Notes: generated from the sequence alone by a model not told the origin. 64,000 bases of DNA from Xestospongia muta (GCA_963693285.1 OY848917.1:436501-500500), one strand, 5' to 3'; counted from the stretch's first letter, positions 11,214-24,878 are shown. Numbers and translations are program-made.

Positions 11214-14085
11214 CTATACTATTAAGGAAGGAATTAAGCACTGCTGTTCATTTGTCCATTGCATGTATCTGGAAATATCTAATCTATTCTATTTGTAGGG
11301 TGTGTCTTGTAATATTGATAAATAGATATACGGTCATAACAATACATTCCACACTGATTAGATTTGATTAATTAATAGTTCCAGTGATAGAACAATAGTT
11401 ACATCAATACAATATATGATTGTACTGGATGGACCAGCTCCTGGTGTGTTACTACAGCCAGCTAGGATGACTGAGCTCCAATCAGTGATGATAAATGTGC
11501 GTGAATACAAAGAGATATAATAAACGTATGATTTCCACGATTAGAAGATTAGCCATAAAGAAATACAGTCACTTGATGTCATGTAGCCACTATATGGCTG
11601 CCGAGGATCAAAGTCATGCTTAGCTTTAAAGCAGATTGTATCAATGAATTTACAGGCTGGTCAGCATATTCATAGCAGTTAATATATATGCATACAGATG
11701 TTTAATTGGTTAAATTATAGCTTATGCATAGACATATGTACAGCAATTAGTGTAACACACATGTAATATATATAACTGTAGTCATTATATATACTGCAGT
11801 GATTATTGTACTACTAGTAAACTTCTTTGTAAAGGAACTAGATAAAACTAATTATAACTAAAGATTATTTTACAATTAATAAAATTGTAGATTTAATACT
11901 TTTTACATCAAAGAATAAGAATTAGATATTTAGTTTTTATACATGTACATAATAATATAAAAATTTAACATTAACTCATTGAATATGAAAATAAATTCTA
12001 AAACAATTAAGTTAATATAAGCTTGTTTATTTTTTGAGAAGAAACACTATAAAACTTTAATAGAATACATTATGTATACATCTATAATCTATATCTATCT
12101 ACATATCTACACACACGCACATATATATGTGATTTATTTGTAAATGTATGACATGTTCAAATTAAATTCAAGTAAAGATTTTGACTATAATTTCTGAAAA
12201 TATATTATAGAATCTTATTTCATACATCATGCTTTGACTAAACCATAATCAAATTGGCCTATAAGCACATTTATAACAAGATTATAATTGTGTAAAAAAT
12301 ACTAAGATTTATTTTGATGCTACAAATCATTTAATATTAAAACTGTAGAGTTTATTCAGTAATTCTGTCTTTTCTCATTACTATAGTGCTTGCAGTAAAT
12401 AATATTAAATTCATTGGTTGCTATATGCTTTGTTAATCATTGAGCAATTAAGAGGTTTGTTTTATTTTCACACTTGGTATTTGTATATAACAATATGACA
12501 AGTCGAACATGTCCAACATAATATATACATGTATATACGTATAATTTTATTAGACATGTTCTTTCAAAGCAATCTAAGGACTTTCTACTCAGAATTGTAG
12601 CATATCTTTGCTAACATTTACATAGGAAGCTGACAAAATGTTGACCACAAGATATACTATTATTTTGAGTATAAGAAGAACTGCAATATGTATAAATCAA
12701 GTATATAATTATAATAGCAAGCATTAAAAGGTCTTTAACAAACAAGTAAGTAAACTATCCTATATATAATGTTGCTTCAAGGATGCTATAGCTATATTCT
12801 TGGACATGTACAATGCCATAATTATTTGTGACCACATATTACTATAATTATAAAGGTATGTTTATAACAATATAAGGAAAGGGATGAGCCACATACTTTA
12901 ACTGTGCTTACTGATTTATGTTATACTATAGAAACCACAAAATTCACAAATTCACAAAGCTAGACACAGCATTAAATATGGAATATATTACATGAAGCCA
13001 AAAACATTTCTAGTGTTGTTGCTGTGTACAATACATATATTGATTGTGTATTACATCTTACCTTTCCCAACTAATAGTCTTTAGTAAGAACAAATTGAAT
13101 ATCCATTCTATACAACATATCATATGAATTTAAAGACATTTATCTTATTGCTTTCACTTACTTTTATATGGGTTTTTGTTTGTTGTCTTGCCAGAATTTC
13201 ATTAAATCTATAATATTAACAAAATTATAGTAAAAATAATAAATTATATGTATCATTAATTGCCTATAGTTTGAAATGTTAATGCTCAATGCTGAAAATA
13301 CAGTAGTACCAGTTTAGGACCAACCACAATGGATACTTACTTGGCCACAAGACATATATAATAACTCCAATAAGGAGCAAAAGTAAGATAAAAGCTGCTG
13401 ACGACATTGTATTTTTTACTAAAAGAACAAACATAATTGTAATACACTTATAGGTCATAGGTCTATTTCAAATTATCATTTAACATACTTTTTTGACCCT
13501 GTTGAATAATCCCATAACCTCCAACAGTTACATGGGACATGTACTGACCTGCGTTTCTTCTATATCTAACATCATCATTTTCTACAGATATAATAGAACG
13601 AGTAGCCTTATTTATGTAAAGAAACAATCACATATCTAATACATGTAAACATATAATATATATATAAGTATATTTCTAAAGTTTATGAGACTCATATACT
13701 TATTTGAATCAGGCCAGTGGGTGTTACATATGCCCAGTCACAACTATATTTTTACCAGTACCACAGACTGATACACTTCAAACACAGTTTCACTAGTACT
13801 ATACAACTGTATATTCTTATTGATTTGATACTCATATAAATTAAGACTTTTTTAAATGCTCGTCTATTTTAAAGCAAGTTTCAAGTATAATGCAAACGTT
13901 GAATTTGCTTCCTTAAAAGATCCAGAACAATTAACTAAGGCCTGACTTAGTATAGGTAGTTAATACATTAGCAGATGGTATTATATAATTGTTATTAACC
14001 TATTTATATATACTGAGTAGAACACAAGTATTAAACGCACCTTTCTCCATTATGTCAGATACTTGTATTGAACAAGGTCCTCCTA
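11214..14085. repeat. Tandem-duplicated block, copy 1 (contains gene M1)
   Basis: From about 11214 (ACTATTAAGGAAGGAATTAA) the sequence matches the block beginning at about 14788 (ACTATTAAAGGAACGAATTA), first at high identity for about 350 bp and then in patches through the M1 and M2 genes. The offset is about 3.4-3.6 kb. The left boundary lies about 20 bp upstream of the multikinase start codon, so this block supplies that gene's promoter region. Boundaries are approximate. Confidence 0.7.
13164..14050 (-). CDS. M1: 74-residue single-pass membrane protein with QQGQ motif
   Basis: Four exons join in phase 1 throughout: 14050-14041, 13581-13489, 13418-13341, 13207-13164. The start exon encodes only MEK plus one base. 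Exon 2 encodes ENDDVRYRRNA and the 20-residue motif GQYMSHVTVGGYGIIQQGQK. Exon 3 encodes one membrane span (SSAAFILLLLLIGVIIYVLW). Exon 4 encodes a short basic and aromatic tail, NLMKFWQDNKQKPI. Donors and acceptors are canonical. Exon lengths (10, 93, 78, 44) are identical to those of M2, which strongly supports the model even though no exon is long enough to stand alone. No known family is recognised. The motif recurs in R1 and D, suggesting a shared binding role (inference). Confidence 0.68.
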
Positions 14086-14544
14086 TAAAAGTTATTAACA
14101 TTAATTGATCATTATTACAATTATTAATTCGATTGTTAATAACTTAGAATTTTATAACGGATGGGATGACGTAATATTTTTAAATATCAAATATACATTG
14201 TAAAATGATATGGGTTATGCATGCATTGACCTTTGAATTCAACTAGACCTCCCTTCTTCTAAAATATTAGCTCAACAAACTACAATATGATCATGCAATT
14301 CATTTGAACAAGATTATACTTTTTCTTAAACATATTCAATATATATAAAATTTTAAAATGGCTTGGCTCTTTAAAAAATCATCTACATAATATGAGCAAT
14401 ATCAATTTTCATTAATGGCAAGTAAAAGTGTCTATTAAAAATGAAAACAGATTAATGGACTCGTTTTTCTGACAACCAAAATTTCAAATTACAAATAAAA
14501 ATATATATATAATTATATTCTATTGTGTATATCAATAGCATTCT

Positions 14545-14785
14545 TTTACTTTAATTATAGCCTCTATATGACTGATACTGCACACTAACCACCAACATGT
14601 CAGTGTATGTTTTGATGACCCTGTTGAACTATTCTGGCTATTGTCTAACACTTCTTCAGGAACTGCTGTCCCAGAACCAGTAAGTGGTGCATGAATATTA
14701 TCCACATATATACAAGGATCATCTGGGGATATTGTGTTCAGATCTGCTACGTGGTATATTTCCTTAATGCATTTGTTGCAATTGG
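14545..14785 (-). pseudogene. Remnant of a 3' gene end upstream of M1
   Basis: The minus strand is open over about 75 codons and encodes EIYHVADLNTISPDDP, then VDNIHAPLTGSGTAVP and LDNSQNSSTGSSK. The lower end (ACATGTTGGTGGTTAGTG) resembles the last exon of R1 at the DNA level but is out of its frame. A decayed copy lies at 35860-36000. In both places it sits about 0.5-0.7 kb upstream of an MEK-type start exon. I read it as a leftover exon carried along by block duplication; it could also belong to an unmodelled gene. Confidence 0.3.
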
Positions 14786-14787
14786 CA

Positions 14788-15677
14788 CATACTATTAAAG
14801 GAACGAATTACGCACTGCTGTTCATCTGTCCATTGCATGTAATCTGGAAATATCTAATCTATTCTATTTGTAGGGTGTGTCTTGTAATATTGATAAATAG
14901 ATATACGGTCATAACTTATAATACATTCCACACTGATTAGATTTGATTAATAAAAATCATTAATAGTTCCAGTGATAGAACAATAGTTACATCAATACAA
15001 TATATGATTGTACTGGATGGACCAGGTCCTGGTGTGTTACTACAGCCAGCTAGGATGACTGAACTCCAATCAGTGAAGATAAATGTACATGAATACAAAG
15101 AGATATAATAAATGTATGATGTCCACGATTAGAAGATATACGTAAGAAATACTCAGTTGATGTCATGTGGTTACTATATGGCTGCCGAGGATCAGAGTCG
15201 TGCTGACATTTAATGTATCAATGAATTCAGCTAATTTTTTTATAGGCTTGTCAGTATATTCACAGCAGTTAATATATAAGGTATATATATGTATGCAGAT
15301 ATTTACTTGGTCAAATTATAGCTTATGTGAGGACACATGTACTATGTATATAATGACTGTAGTCACTATATATATTGCAATGATTATTGTATTACCAGTA
15401 AGTGTTTTAGTAAAGGAACTAGATAAAACTAATTATAACTAAAGATTACTCTACAATTAATAAAATTGGAGTTTTTTGAGACTTTATATAAAAGGAATAA
15501 TAATTGATTTCAGCTTTTTACATGTACATAATCATACGAAAATTTAACATTAAAAATAAATTCTAAAAAAATAACTAATATGATCTAGTTTATTTTTTTG
15601 AGAAGAAACCCTATAAAAATTTTAAAAGAAAGCATAATGTGTATATGTATATCTATATTTATAATATATATCTATAT

Positions 15678-15720
<43 letters not shown>

Positions 15721-17450
15721 GGACATGTTTATATTCAAGTAATCTATTTTGAAATAAACTACTATATATGTTTTCTGAAGCTATATTATGAAAACTTATT
15801 TTATATGTTAGGCTTTAACTACACAAAAATCAAATTGAGCTATAAAAACTTAAATAACAAGGTTATTGTACAAAAAATTAACTAAGATTCTTTTTGATGC
15901 TGTAAATCATCTAATATTAAAACATTAAATAGAAGCTGACAAAATGTTTACCTCAAGATATATAATTTTTAACTATCAGAAAAACTGCAATGTGTATAAA
16001 TCAAGTATACAATTATAATAGTAAGCATTAAACGGTCTTTAACACAATTACCAAACAAGGATACTATAGCTATAACCTCACACTAACACCTTATACACTC
16101 GTACAATTATAATGACTTAATTTTTGGGACCATATGTTACTATAATTATAAAGGTATGTTTATAACTACATAATGAAATGGACGAGTCAAATACTTTAAC
16201 AGTGCTATAGCAACCAAATTAGTCTTTTCAACTATAACTGGTGTATATCCAGACTATGATACTTCAAGTTATTTCATTTTGTATAATATAGTCACTCAAG
16301 CATCTTACTCTTCAATGTATACTTTACTAGGCAGTCAATAAAAGTGACTTTTATTTCACAAAGCTAGACTAAAGATTAAAATGGAATATATTACATGAAG
16401 CCAAACATAGGGCTACTTGTGTTGCTGTGTATAATACATATATGCATTGTGTATTACATCTTACCTTTCCCAACTAATATACTTATTAGTAAGAGCAAAT
16501 TTGAACATCCATTCTATACAACATATCATATGAATTCAAAGACATTGACTTATTGCTTTCACTTACTTTTATTTGGGTTTTGACTTGCTGTCTTGCCACA
16601 ATTTTAATAAAGCTATAACGTTAATTACAGTAAATATTATATGCATCATTAATTGCCTATAGTTTGGAATGTTAATACTAAATGCTGTATGCAGAATACA
16701 ATAGTACTAGTTTAAGACCAATCACAATGGATACTTACTTGGTCCAAAATAATATAAAATAAATACAACAAAGACAAAAAGAAGAATGAGAGTTCCTGAT
16801 GACATTGTATTTTGTACTAGAAGAACAAATATAATTGTTATATACTCATAGATCACAAGTCTATTTCACATTATCATTTAACGTACTGTTTTGACCCTGT
16901 TGAACATTGCCATAACCTCCAACATTTACACCAGACATGTATTGACCTGTGTTTCCTCTGCGTCTTACTTCCTCATTTTCTATAATAAAACAAATAAACA
17001 AAGTTATAAATATAGCTATGAAATACATGTACATACATATAAGCCTTATACTTTAACCTGTATAGTCTACAATAATAATATAATACTTTCTAGATAATTT
17101 GTTTAACTACCTATACTTAGCTAAGATAGTGTGTCTCATATATATATATACACAAGAAGAGATAATTGAAAACAGTTTTCAAGTTTGAAAAAATATAAAA
17201 TTAGGTAACTTTGTTTTACCTTCAAAAGTATGAGCATTAAACTATATACTATAATATTGAATTAGCTTTCTCAAACAATCCAGTATATGCCAGTAGCAAG
17301 TAAGTATAGCAGACCTACTAGGTGGTCAGTAGATTAGCTGACTAGTAATAATCGTTTTATGTATTAAAAGTTATATATACTGAGTAGAACTCTAGTACTA
17401 ATCTTACCTTTATCCATTGTGAAATACAGATGTGATTGAACAAGGTCCTC
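14788..17450. repeat. Tandem-duplicated block, copy 2 (contains gene M2)
   Basis: This is the partner of the block starting at 11214. Similar DNA is seen in the first 350 bp, around 15190-15330 (versus 11590-11720), and through all exons and introns of M2 versus M1. It contains a (TA)n run at about 15685-15717 that copy 1 lacks. Confidence 0.7.
16569..17417 (-). CDS. M2: 74-residue single-pass membrane protein with QQGQ motif
   Basis: Four phase-1 exons: 17417-17408, 16979-16887, 16816-16739, 16612-16569. The product runs MDK, then ENEEVRRRGNT, the motif GQYMSGVNVGGYGNVQQGQN, a span around SSGTLILLFVFVVFILYYF, and the tail TLLKLWQDSKSKPK. Architecture and exon lengths equal those of M1, while the span has diverged strongly in sequence and kept its hydrophobicity, as expected of a selected membrane anchor. 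It lies directly downstream of R1, on the same strand, about 1.1 kb from the R1 stop codon. No family is recognised. Confidence 0.7.
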
Positions 17451-18610
17451 GTATATAAGTTAAGATTCTAATTGGGGCGAGCCTGAGCGAGTTTGACCTT
17501 TGTGGTCGGTACCGTTGACTGTCCTTCCGTATATCAAATTCAACGTAATATTATAGCTGTTTATAGGAAGGTAAAAAAGGCTTGCAAATATGACAGTAAT
17601 GGATACAAACAAAGAGTGTAAACAATAAAGAGAGGAAAGACTTGCAAGACAAAGACAAAGACCAACTATTGATCGAAGGGAGTGAGATATGAAACTAGTA
17701 ATAATTACAGCATGGAAACTAGCAACAATTTGAAACAACTTGGAACTTTTTATTTAGAAAATGGAGTCATTGCATTTTGTAACTTACTTAAATCTTTCCA
17801 TCTCTATATGACATGGTTGGAAATACTATGGAATGTTCATGTGATTTGAAATTCCAAAGACATTTTCCACAGAGAACAATATGATCCAAATCATTGAATT
17901 ATTATAAATGATACATGTCTTTGTTTATCACTTGGATTTGTAAAAATTACTTTTAGTTATATGTACAATAACATATTTACAAATTGTTTAAGACATCCAT
18001 GTATTTCTACAATACTTTCTTTGCTCACAAACTAAATGGTCTACATTTCTCTAGTTATTAAATAAAATTATTAATAGACTTGAATTTTTATCACAGAAAT
18101 AGATAACACAGCATCATTTTATTAAAAGTGCATCTTCAAATGATGTAGGTTATGTGTGCATTGACCTTCATCTAGACATCTCTTAATTGCTTTAGCTATT
18201 AAGGTTATGTCAACAAACTACAATATGATCAATTTATTTGAATAAGATTATATAACACTCTTAAAATACTCAATATAAAAAAAAATTAATATAAATCTTT
18301 ACGATCTTTTATAAATAGCACGAGAAAGCACCTATGAAAAATTAAAACAAATTCTAACAATATAACCGAAGTTTCAAATTACAGATATATATGAGATAAC
18401 AATACACAAATTATATTTATTATGGAGAGCATGCAACAAGCATATAAAGGTCAAGTATATAACCACCATAAACAAAATGACTTTATTAATTTACTGAAAG
18501 GGCATAACTCACAATATTAAAGCAACAATTGCCACTATCACTGACATTATTGATATAGTACACCAACCACCAACACAAATGTTTATTTGACAATTACAAT
18601 CTAAAAATAA
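16880..18610. repeat. Duplicated block shared with 27980-29560 (M2/R1 end versus M3/decayed R1 end)
   Basis: The DNA from M2 exon 2 across the M2 start, the spacer (17420-18500) and the last R1 exons matches 27980-29560 at an offset near 11.1 kb. Examples are the shared GAGCCTGAGNGAGTTTGACC stretch at about 17480 and 28570, and the shared region upstream of the start exons. The spacer itself holds no supported gene. Confidence 0.75.
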
Positions 18611-21600
18611 AAGAAAAGACAATATAATCTATGTTATCAACCTTTAAAAATACATACTTCGTTCACCCTGTTGAGTGTTTGCATGATCTTTAGCAATAAT
18701 GTCCTTCATGTTTTGTACATTTTCATTTTGAGTTATAGTATTAGATTCATTGGATTCTATAAAGGTGAAGAACAAATAGTTTTATTTGTTACAGATTGCT
18801 AGCACAGTTTAAACAGTAAATAGCATGTATTGTGAGTACATTTTCATGTAATTATAATAGCATGTAGATCCTACCTAGAGTTAAAACTGCATGAACTTGC
18901 CCAGCAGTACCAGATGAATTATCATCTTCCTCGTCAATCTATGAATAAATACATAACACAACTAATTATGAGATATTATGTGTTACATACCTGTTCTTGT
19001 TTTATCTTTCTTTTAAACCAAACTGCTTCTTCAGCAGTAGGGCTACGAAATGTCCATTTTCTCTCACAACGAACCCGCATGTTGAATGATTGCTCATCAA
19101 TATCACAAAGATAGTGATTATCAATTATTTCAGGACATTCTTTGCATACATATTTAAATTCCCTGCTAATAGAAACAGATTGAAATGACTCGTGAAGGAA
19201 ATCATTGCTAACTGTACAAATATGATCAATTTGATCTCCACAGACTGTCAAATCATTTAACAAATTATGGCATACAGCACCAATGGATCTAACACCTTGA
19301 TCTTCTTCAGCATATCGTAACACATCAATTTGTATAGCAAAATGGAGATCAGTGAGAATTATACAATCAGTAGGTGGCATGCCATACGTAAAGATGACCC
19401 GATCACGATAAATTCCATTATCGAACATCAACTGACAAAGTGGTTGACTTGCAAAAGATGTGACAAAACGTGTGAAGAAACCTGGAGGTACAAAATTAGT
19501 CCTAAAGGTGATGTGAAGAGGAGATGCTCGTAGAAAATAATCTTTAGGAGCTTCAGAAGAGTCTATTTTGGATGACCTTAGCATTGCCCATAGAAAATAT
19601 TTCTTCAATAACATAACAAAACGTGTGAAGCAATTTTTTGAATCTTTTTTGAATGATTTGAGAGTTGCTGGTAAAAAATATTTCTTCATAGGCCGATTAA
19701 AAAATTGCTCAGGAATACATTTAACATTAGTACATTCAACAGCAAGGTGCAAACTAACTAAAAGTTCAATAATGGCTTTTGGTTTCAAGTCAGCAGTCTC
19801 ACATTCTTTCCAAATTGACACATAAAGTGGCTCTAATAAAATGCCTTTATCGTGTAGCAATTCCCACATCTGTCTTGTTTCCCCATTAGCAGCTCTCTGA
19901 TCTAATGTGAACACTTTCCCAATTGTCTCCACAAACCATTTAGGTTTGATAATAACCTTGTCATTCAGACCCTCAATGTGGGGATAGAAGAGCACAACAC
20001 CCAGATCATGGTAAAAGAGGAGAGTTTTGGGAACATCATCACGTGGACTTTTACAATCTACACCAATATCACAAGCTTCATCAAGACAAATGATATTTGC
20101 ATCAAACAATTGGATCACTTTACGAAAGAGAATCCAGCTAACTGGTGTTTTGACCATAAGTTTGTCATGAGTGAATCGACAAAGGATATTTCGTATTTTC
20201 AAGAGATTGGGATCTTGATTTTCCCCTTTACCAGAAGTGGTGTTGTCAATTATTAGGGTCTTATCAATAAGCTGAAAATATTCTTTGTCTTTATAATATG
20301 ACTCCAATTTCTCCACAACTTCCTTTTTTTTTCTTCAGTCTTTAAGATATCACCATGAGTACCTATGCAGCATATACGAGGGTACTCACAACAACCACCA
20401 TCTTTGTTATACCTCATCAGGTGACCATGAATGCTAGACATCCAATTAGTCATTAGATCGAGTGTGGTCACATTCATCTCCTCACCAGGTATTTTCTGTC
20501 CATTTTTATGCTGCACAGACTGCCATCTATCCCTGAAATCCTTTGAGGCATCAAACATGAGAAGGAACATTGTACGAGGAGTAAGAAATGCGGGAAGGAT
20601 TTCAAGAAAAACAGGTTGACCACCACAATCCCAGATGTGCAGAAATGGTTGGGGCTTAATTTTTTGGAGATCGTCCGAGGTTATTTCCTCAGAGTTTGAT
20701 ATAGCTCTTAAAAGAATCTCATTCATTTTCACTTTCATGGTGTCAGTGTGTTTAATTTGTGAATGCTGTTGATATACAGATGAAGAATTTATCTTTGCAA
20801 TGCTAGGTACATTATAGAGTGTCGAAGCTTTTACACTACTAAGGAAAGATTTGGTATTAGAACGATCTAAAGCAAATAGTTTTGCCATTTCATCTATCTC
20901 ATCCTCATCAGTTACTACAATTAACTTGTCATCATCTTCATGCCTCATTTTGTACCACTGATGCCCAAATGGTCGAACACAGCTGACTTCAGATACAATT
21001 GTACTAGTAGTATCAAGTTTCCAAGGTAGCTTCATTAAGGATCGCTTTAAACTGGTTTTGCCAACACCTGCAGTTCCAAGAAGCATGACACGTCCATATG
21101 CTACACCCATTTCTTCTTTTTCCAAAGCCCTCTCATAAGTATCTATTTTAGAAGCAAACTGTTATTGATGAACTTTTAACCACATCATACACTGTAAAAA
21201 CAACTATGTTATTTTAGCACCTAATTTGTACTTTACATGAGTGGATTACTATGGAATCTAGAATTTATGTGAATTACTCACTATATAATTTGCAGATATG
21301 TAAACATACAACATATCAATAATTCTATAATGAGTAACTCACAAGAAATCTATATTCCATATAGTAATCCACCCACGTAAAGTACAAATTAGTTGTTAAA
21401 ATGACATATTAGTTTTTACAGTGTAATAGTCACTAATATTATAATACATGCTTCTCAGCTGCTTTGCTATTGGTACACATATGTACTTAAAACTTAGTCT
21501 TGTGTTCTACAGTAATTTACAAGTTTAGAAAAATTAATTGGACTTCATAATTTATATTCCAGTATCAATAAATCCAACATGAGTAATTGAATATTTGCAC

Positions 21601-22129
21601 ATTATCACATAACTATTAATAATATTGGTTGAAAAAAGGAATTACTAATGTGACAAAAGAATTCTATAATCAAGCTGTCTGGTACAGTGGGAAAGTTCAA
21701 CTATAAGTTGTAAATTGGACTAATTGTTAACCACCAGTACATCCACAGTGAGTGCAAATATTTCTTAATATTAATCATAAATCACTAAATTTCATTCTGT
21801 GAAACAATATATTAAACATTCTCACCAAATTTCATTTTAACGATACATATATCCTACCTTGAGTTTCTAGATAATCTTCATAACGATGTGCCACAGCATT
21901 CTCTCTAATAGCTTTTAAAGCAAATAGCAAGTTCCTTCTTGTTGCATTAATAGCTTTCTCCATTATCCATAACTGATACATACTGGTACAGTCATGACAT
22001 CCAGCTAAATCCATAGGATTCAGTTCTAGTTGCAAACCCAAAAGATGCCAATTTGCAGTTCTAGCATGCTTAATTACTTCTAAAATTGGTGGGTGTTGAT
22101 CCAAGAGATGATCTATTAAAGCATATAAG

Positions 22130-22189
<60 letters not shown>

Positions 22190-24578
22190 GTATATATTTC
22201 AGCTATATTATTAAATCACTAAATTAGTCCCTCGCTTAAGAGACCACACTCAATTTCACCTCAAAAGTAGTCTCTCAGAGACAACAGGATTTACGGGTGG
22301 GATATGCAAAAACAGATAACATTCAACCACAAAATAAAAAGATATATGTATGGATAAAAAAGCCATTACTCTAATTAACCAAAGTAGATGTATGCTGGAT
22401 TGGGATTGAATTACTCAGTTGTAAACAATATATCGTATACAAACATAATCCTTCTTTTAAAACAACAACATCACTTACTATTATATCATTACATTATGAT
22501 ATCATGATATTATGTTATACCATTATATAGTAGTACCTTGTATGTTAAGTGAAAATATGTTAGTTTTTGGTATGGCTAACCAGGCAATTTTTATTGTCAT
22601 AACAATGAGATTAGGAACCTAAACTGACTCTAATGGACCAGTGTATGTACACCTCGGCACAACTGATGTAATATGAAAATGATGGTTATGTAGCTACATA
22701 ATCTATTGTACATTAGTAATGAAAATAGTGTTATCTTTACTTTTTTGACAAAAATAACTTTGAAATTGAAACCTGTATAACCAACTAATGGTTAAATCAA
22801 CAATCAATTTTTAATGATTTAAGGACTAGCAATTTAAAGCTCTTTGGTTCTAATGTAATAATTACATAAGACTGACACTTCCATTCAAATCACCTGGGCT
22901 ATGAATCTCATGATAAATTATACCCTAATATATATCACTGTAGATTGATCTGTAGTCTTTAAAATTCTCTTAATTAAAATATACATGATTATTCAGTGGT
23001 CATTAGGATATAACTAATCATGATATTCATGTTAACCTGCCACTATCTTCCCATAAAACTATCTCATGGCTATCAAGCAATAGTCTTTTAAATTCTCAAG
23101 TTTATAACACTAACGGACTCATCAAAATAACAAAACAAATGAAACTTGTAATTAAAATCAATATAATCATCCACTATGTCATTAATGTAAAAGGAACTAG
23201 CAATTTAAAGCTTTTGGTTCTGATGTAATAATTACATAAGACTGACACTTTCATACAAAACGCATGGGCTATGAATCTCATGATAAATTATATCTAATAC
23301 ATCACTGTAGATTGATCTATAATAATTCATTATAAGAAGGGCATGAAGAGAGAAGGAGTATCACTTGTCATAGTCCAGCTAGCTAGACCCTCCTCCTTTT
23401 TGATAGGAGGGTCTAGAAGTGAACTGGCCTTACTGCCCCATTGGAATGTATGGAATGTAGGGCAGTACCGCAATGTTTATATAGTGGTTATAAACTGTTA
23501 TTACAATTGTATGTGACCCCCCCCCCCGAGTTCTTTTATCTCTGTTGTCCTTCCAAATTTGGAAGCTGTTATGCCAAGCTAATATATAACTGAAACCTAG
23601 GGACATGTTATTGCTGTACTAAATAAATTTGTCAAAGAAATGTTTTTGAGAAAATTCCAGGTTGTTACCATGTTGCCTATAAACTCTTTGAGAGGTCATC
23701 CTTTCAAAAAAACAAATGCAAATATCATATGGTTTACAAGTTGCTTACTAGAAAACGAAAACAACTAACAAATTATCAGATATATGATATAAATTTTTTT
23801 CAAATCACTTAATTGTTAAAAAATCAAAAATTTTAAACTAATATCACTGTTTGTCATAATCTTCCTTGTCTTTCTGGGTTGAAATATTGGATATATATAG
23901 AAGTTGGAGATACAAACAATTTCAGGGGAGATGACAGATTTTGTTGCCACATATGCAACAGCAACACCTTTTTCATTTAATGCTTTTCACTGATCTTCCA
24001 TTAGAACTAGCAAAGGTGAAATAACTAATACAAAAAATGGTGACATTCGTTAGAAGATGGCTTTTCTCTGCTCATCCTTTAGGCAATCATGAGTAATTTT
24101 TTAGTGTATAACTCCATTTGGCAATTGTAATAACAGTTTATAACTACTATGTAAACATTGCGGTACTGCCCTACATTCCATACATTACAATAGGGCAGTA
24201 AGGCCAGTTCGCTTCTAGACCCTCCTCCGCACGTCAGCTTATCAAAAAGGAGGAGGATCTAGCTAGCTAGACTACACTTGTCACAGATAATATGGCCCAG
24301 ACACAATAATTACTTTAAGCAATTGTATTCTCATCTTAAATGAAGCTGCTCTAAAGTGGACCAGTATTTAAATAAAACAATATGAATATGAAACTACATA
24401 GCTTTCACACATAATTGAGAATGTCTACTTGTAGTAATTAGGGCAGTAGCTACCACTTGACGATTGGGTATATGATTTGTGTGACTGATAATTAACTGTA
24501 AGTCTCATCATGGATTTGTAAAATTATATATAATAACTGAAATGAGCATTATTTCATTATAGACTCACCTATCTCCAT
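18509..24578 (-). CDS. R1: Death domain - Roc-COR GTPase - QQG motif - C-terminal TM
   Basis: Six exons: 24578-24569 (ATGGAGATAG), 22112-21858, 21142-18991, 18938-18875, 18756-18658, 18600-18509, about 890 residues if one frame break is ignored. Residues 5-85 form a death domain (NWHLLGLQLELNPMDLAG ... TRRNLLFALKAI). The Roc GTPase has a P-loop GTAGVGKTS at about 111-119, WDCGGQP (G3) near 259-265 and IGTHGD (G4) near 348-353. A COR-type region follows (HDLGVVLFYPHIEGLNDKVI, KPKWFVETIGKVF). The C-terminus has an acidic linker, the motif VQNMKDIIAKDHANTQQGER and a final membrane span (CTISIMSVIVAIVALIL). Roc-COR proteins are signalling GTPases; here death-fold recruitment is likely. Exon 3 is one base short of frame at an A9 run (complement at 20326-20334): the Roc frame ends and the COR frame continues. 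This may be an assembly error. Confidence 0.75.
21190..21423. mobile_element. TA-flanked MITE with CACTGTAAAAA inverted ends
   Basis: The element has inverted ends CACTGTAAAAAC and its complement, flanked by TA on both sides, as expected of Tc1/mariner-type insertion. Long stretches of the two arms match (for example CTAATTTGTACTTTAC and GTGGATTACTAT). At 234 bp it has no coding capacity and sits in the R1 intron between the death-domain and GTPase exons. Confidence 0.7.
22134..22187. repeat. (TA)n microsatellite
   Basis: A long TA run about 20 bp upstream (gene sense) of the acceptor of the R1 death-domain exon. The decayed copy has an equivalent run at about 30155-30183. Confidence 0.9.
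22821..23330. repeat. Local direct repeat of ~140 bp in R1 intron 1
   Basis: The segment at about 22821-22960 (AGGACTAGCAATTTAAAGCT and onward through GACTGACACTTCCAT) recurs at about 23190-23320 with a few changes. Part of it also occurs in the decayed R1 copy at about 30265-30350. Noncoding. Confidence 0.75.
23371..24274. mobile_element. Non-autonomous Mutator-like/fold-back DNA transposon with ~140-bp TIRs
   Basis: The ends are TAGTCCAGCTAGCTAGA and, read from the other side, TAGTCTAGCTAGCTAGA. The inverted arms extend about 140 bp inward to TTATTACAATTG, with one about 13-bp indel and scattered mismatches. A perfect 9-bp target duplication CACTTGTCA flanks the element (23362-23370 and 24275-24283), as expected for Mutator-superfamily elements. 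It contains a C12 tract and no transposase. The paralogous locus at about 30380-30400 reads across uninterrupted and represents the empty site. It is inserted in R1 intron 1. Confidence 0.85.
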
Positions 24579-24844
24579 TGTATGTGATCGACAAAGGTCC
24601 TCCTACAAACGTCACTACACTATCTGTCATTATTAACATTATTAACAATTATTAAACCAAACCTTCTTAGCCTTAGAACGGAAAAGGCTAACACTGTACG
24701 TTACTTAAAGATAAATTCTTCAACTGTTGCATACATCACCGCTTAGTATAAACGTCATTATATTAACTATAATATCAATTAAATAATGATATTATTAAAA
24801 TTGCACAAAGACATCTATTGTCCAAACAACTATATGTAATTCTG

Positions 24845-24878
<34 letters not shown>

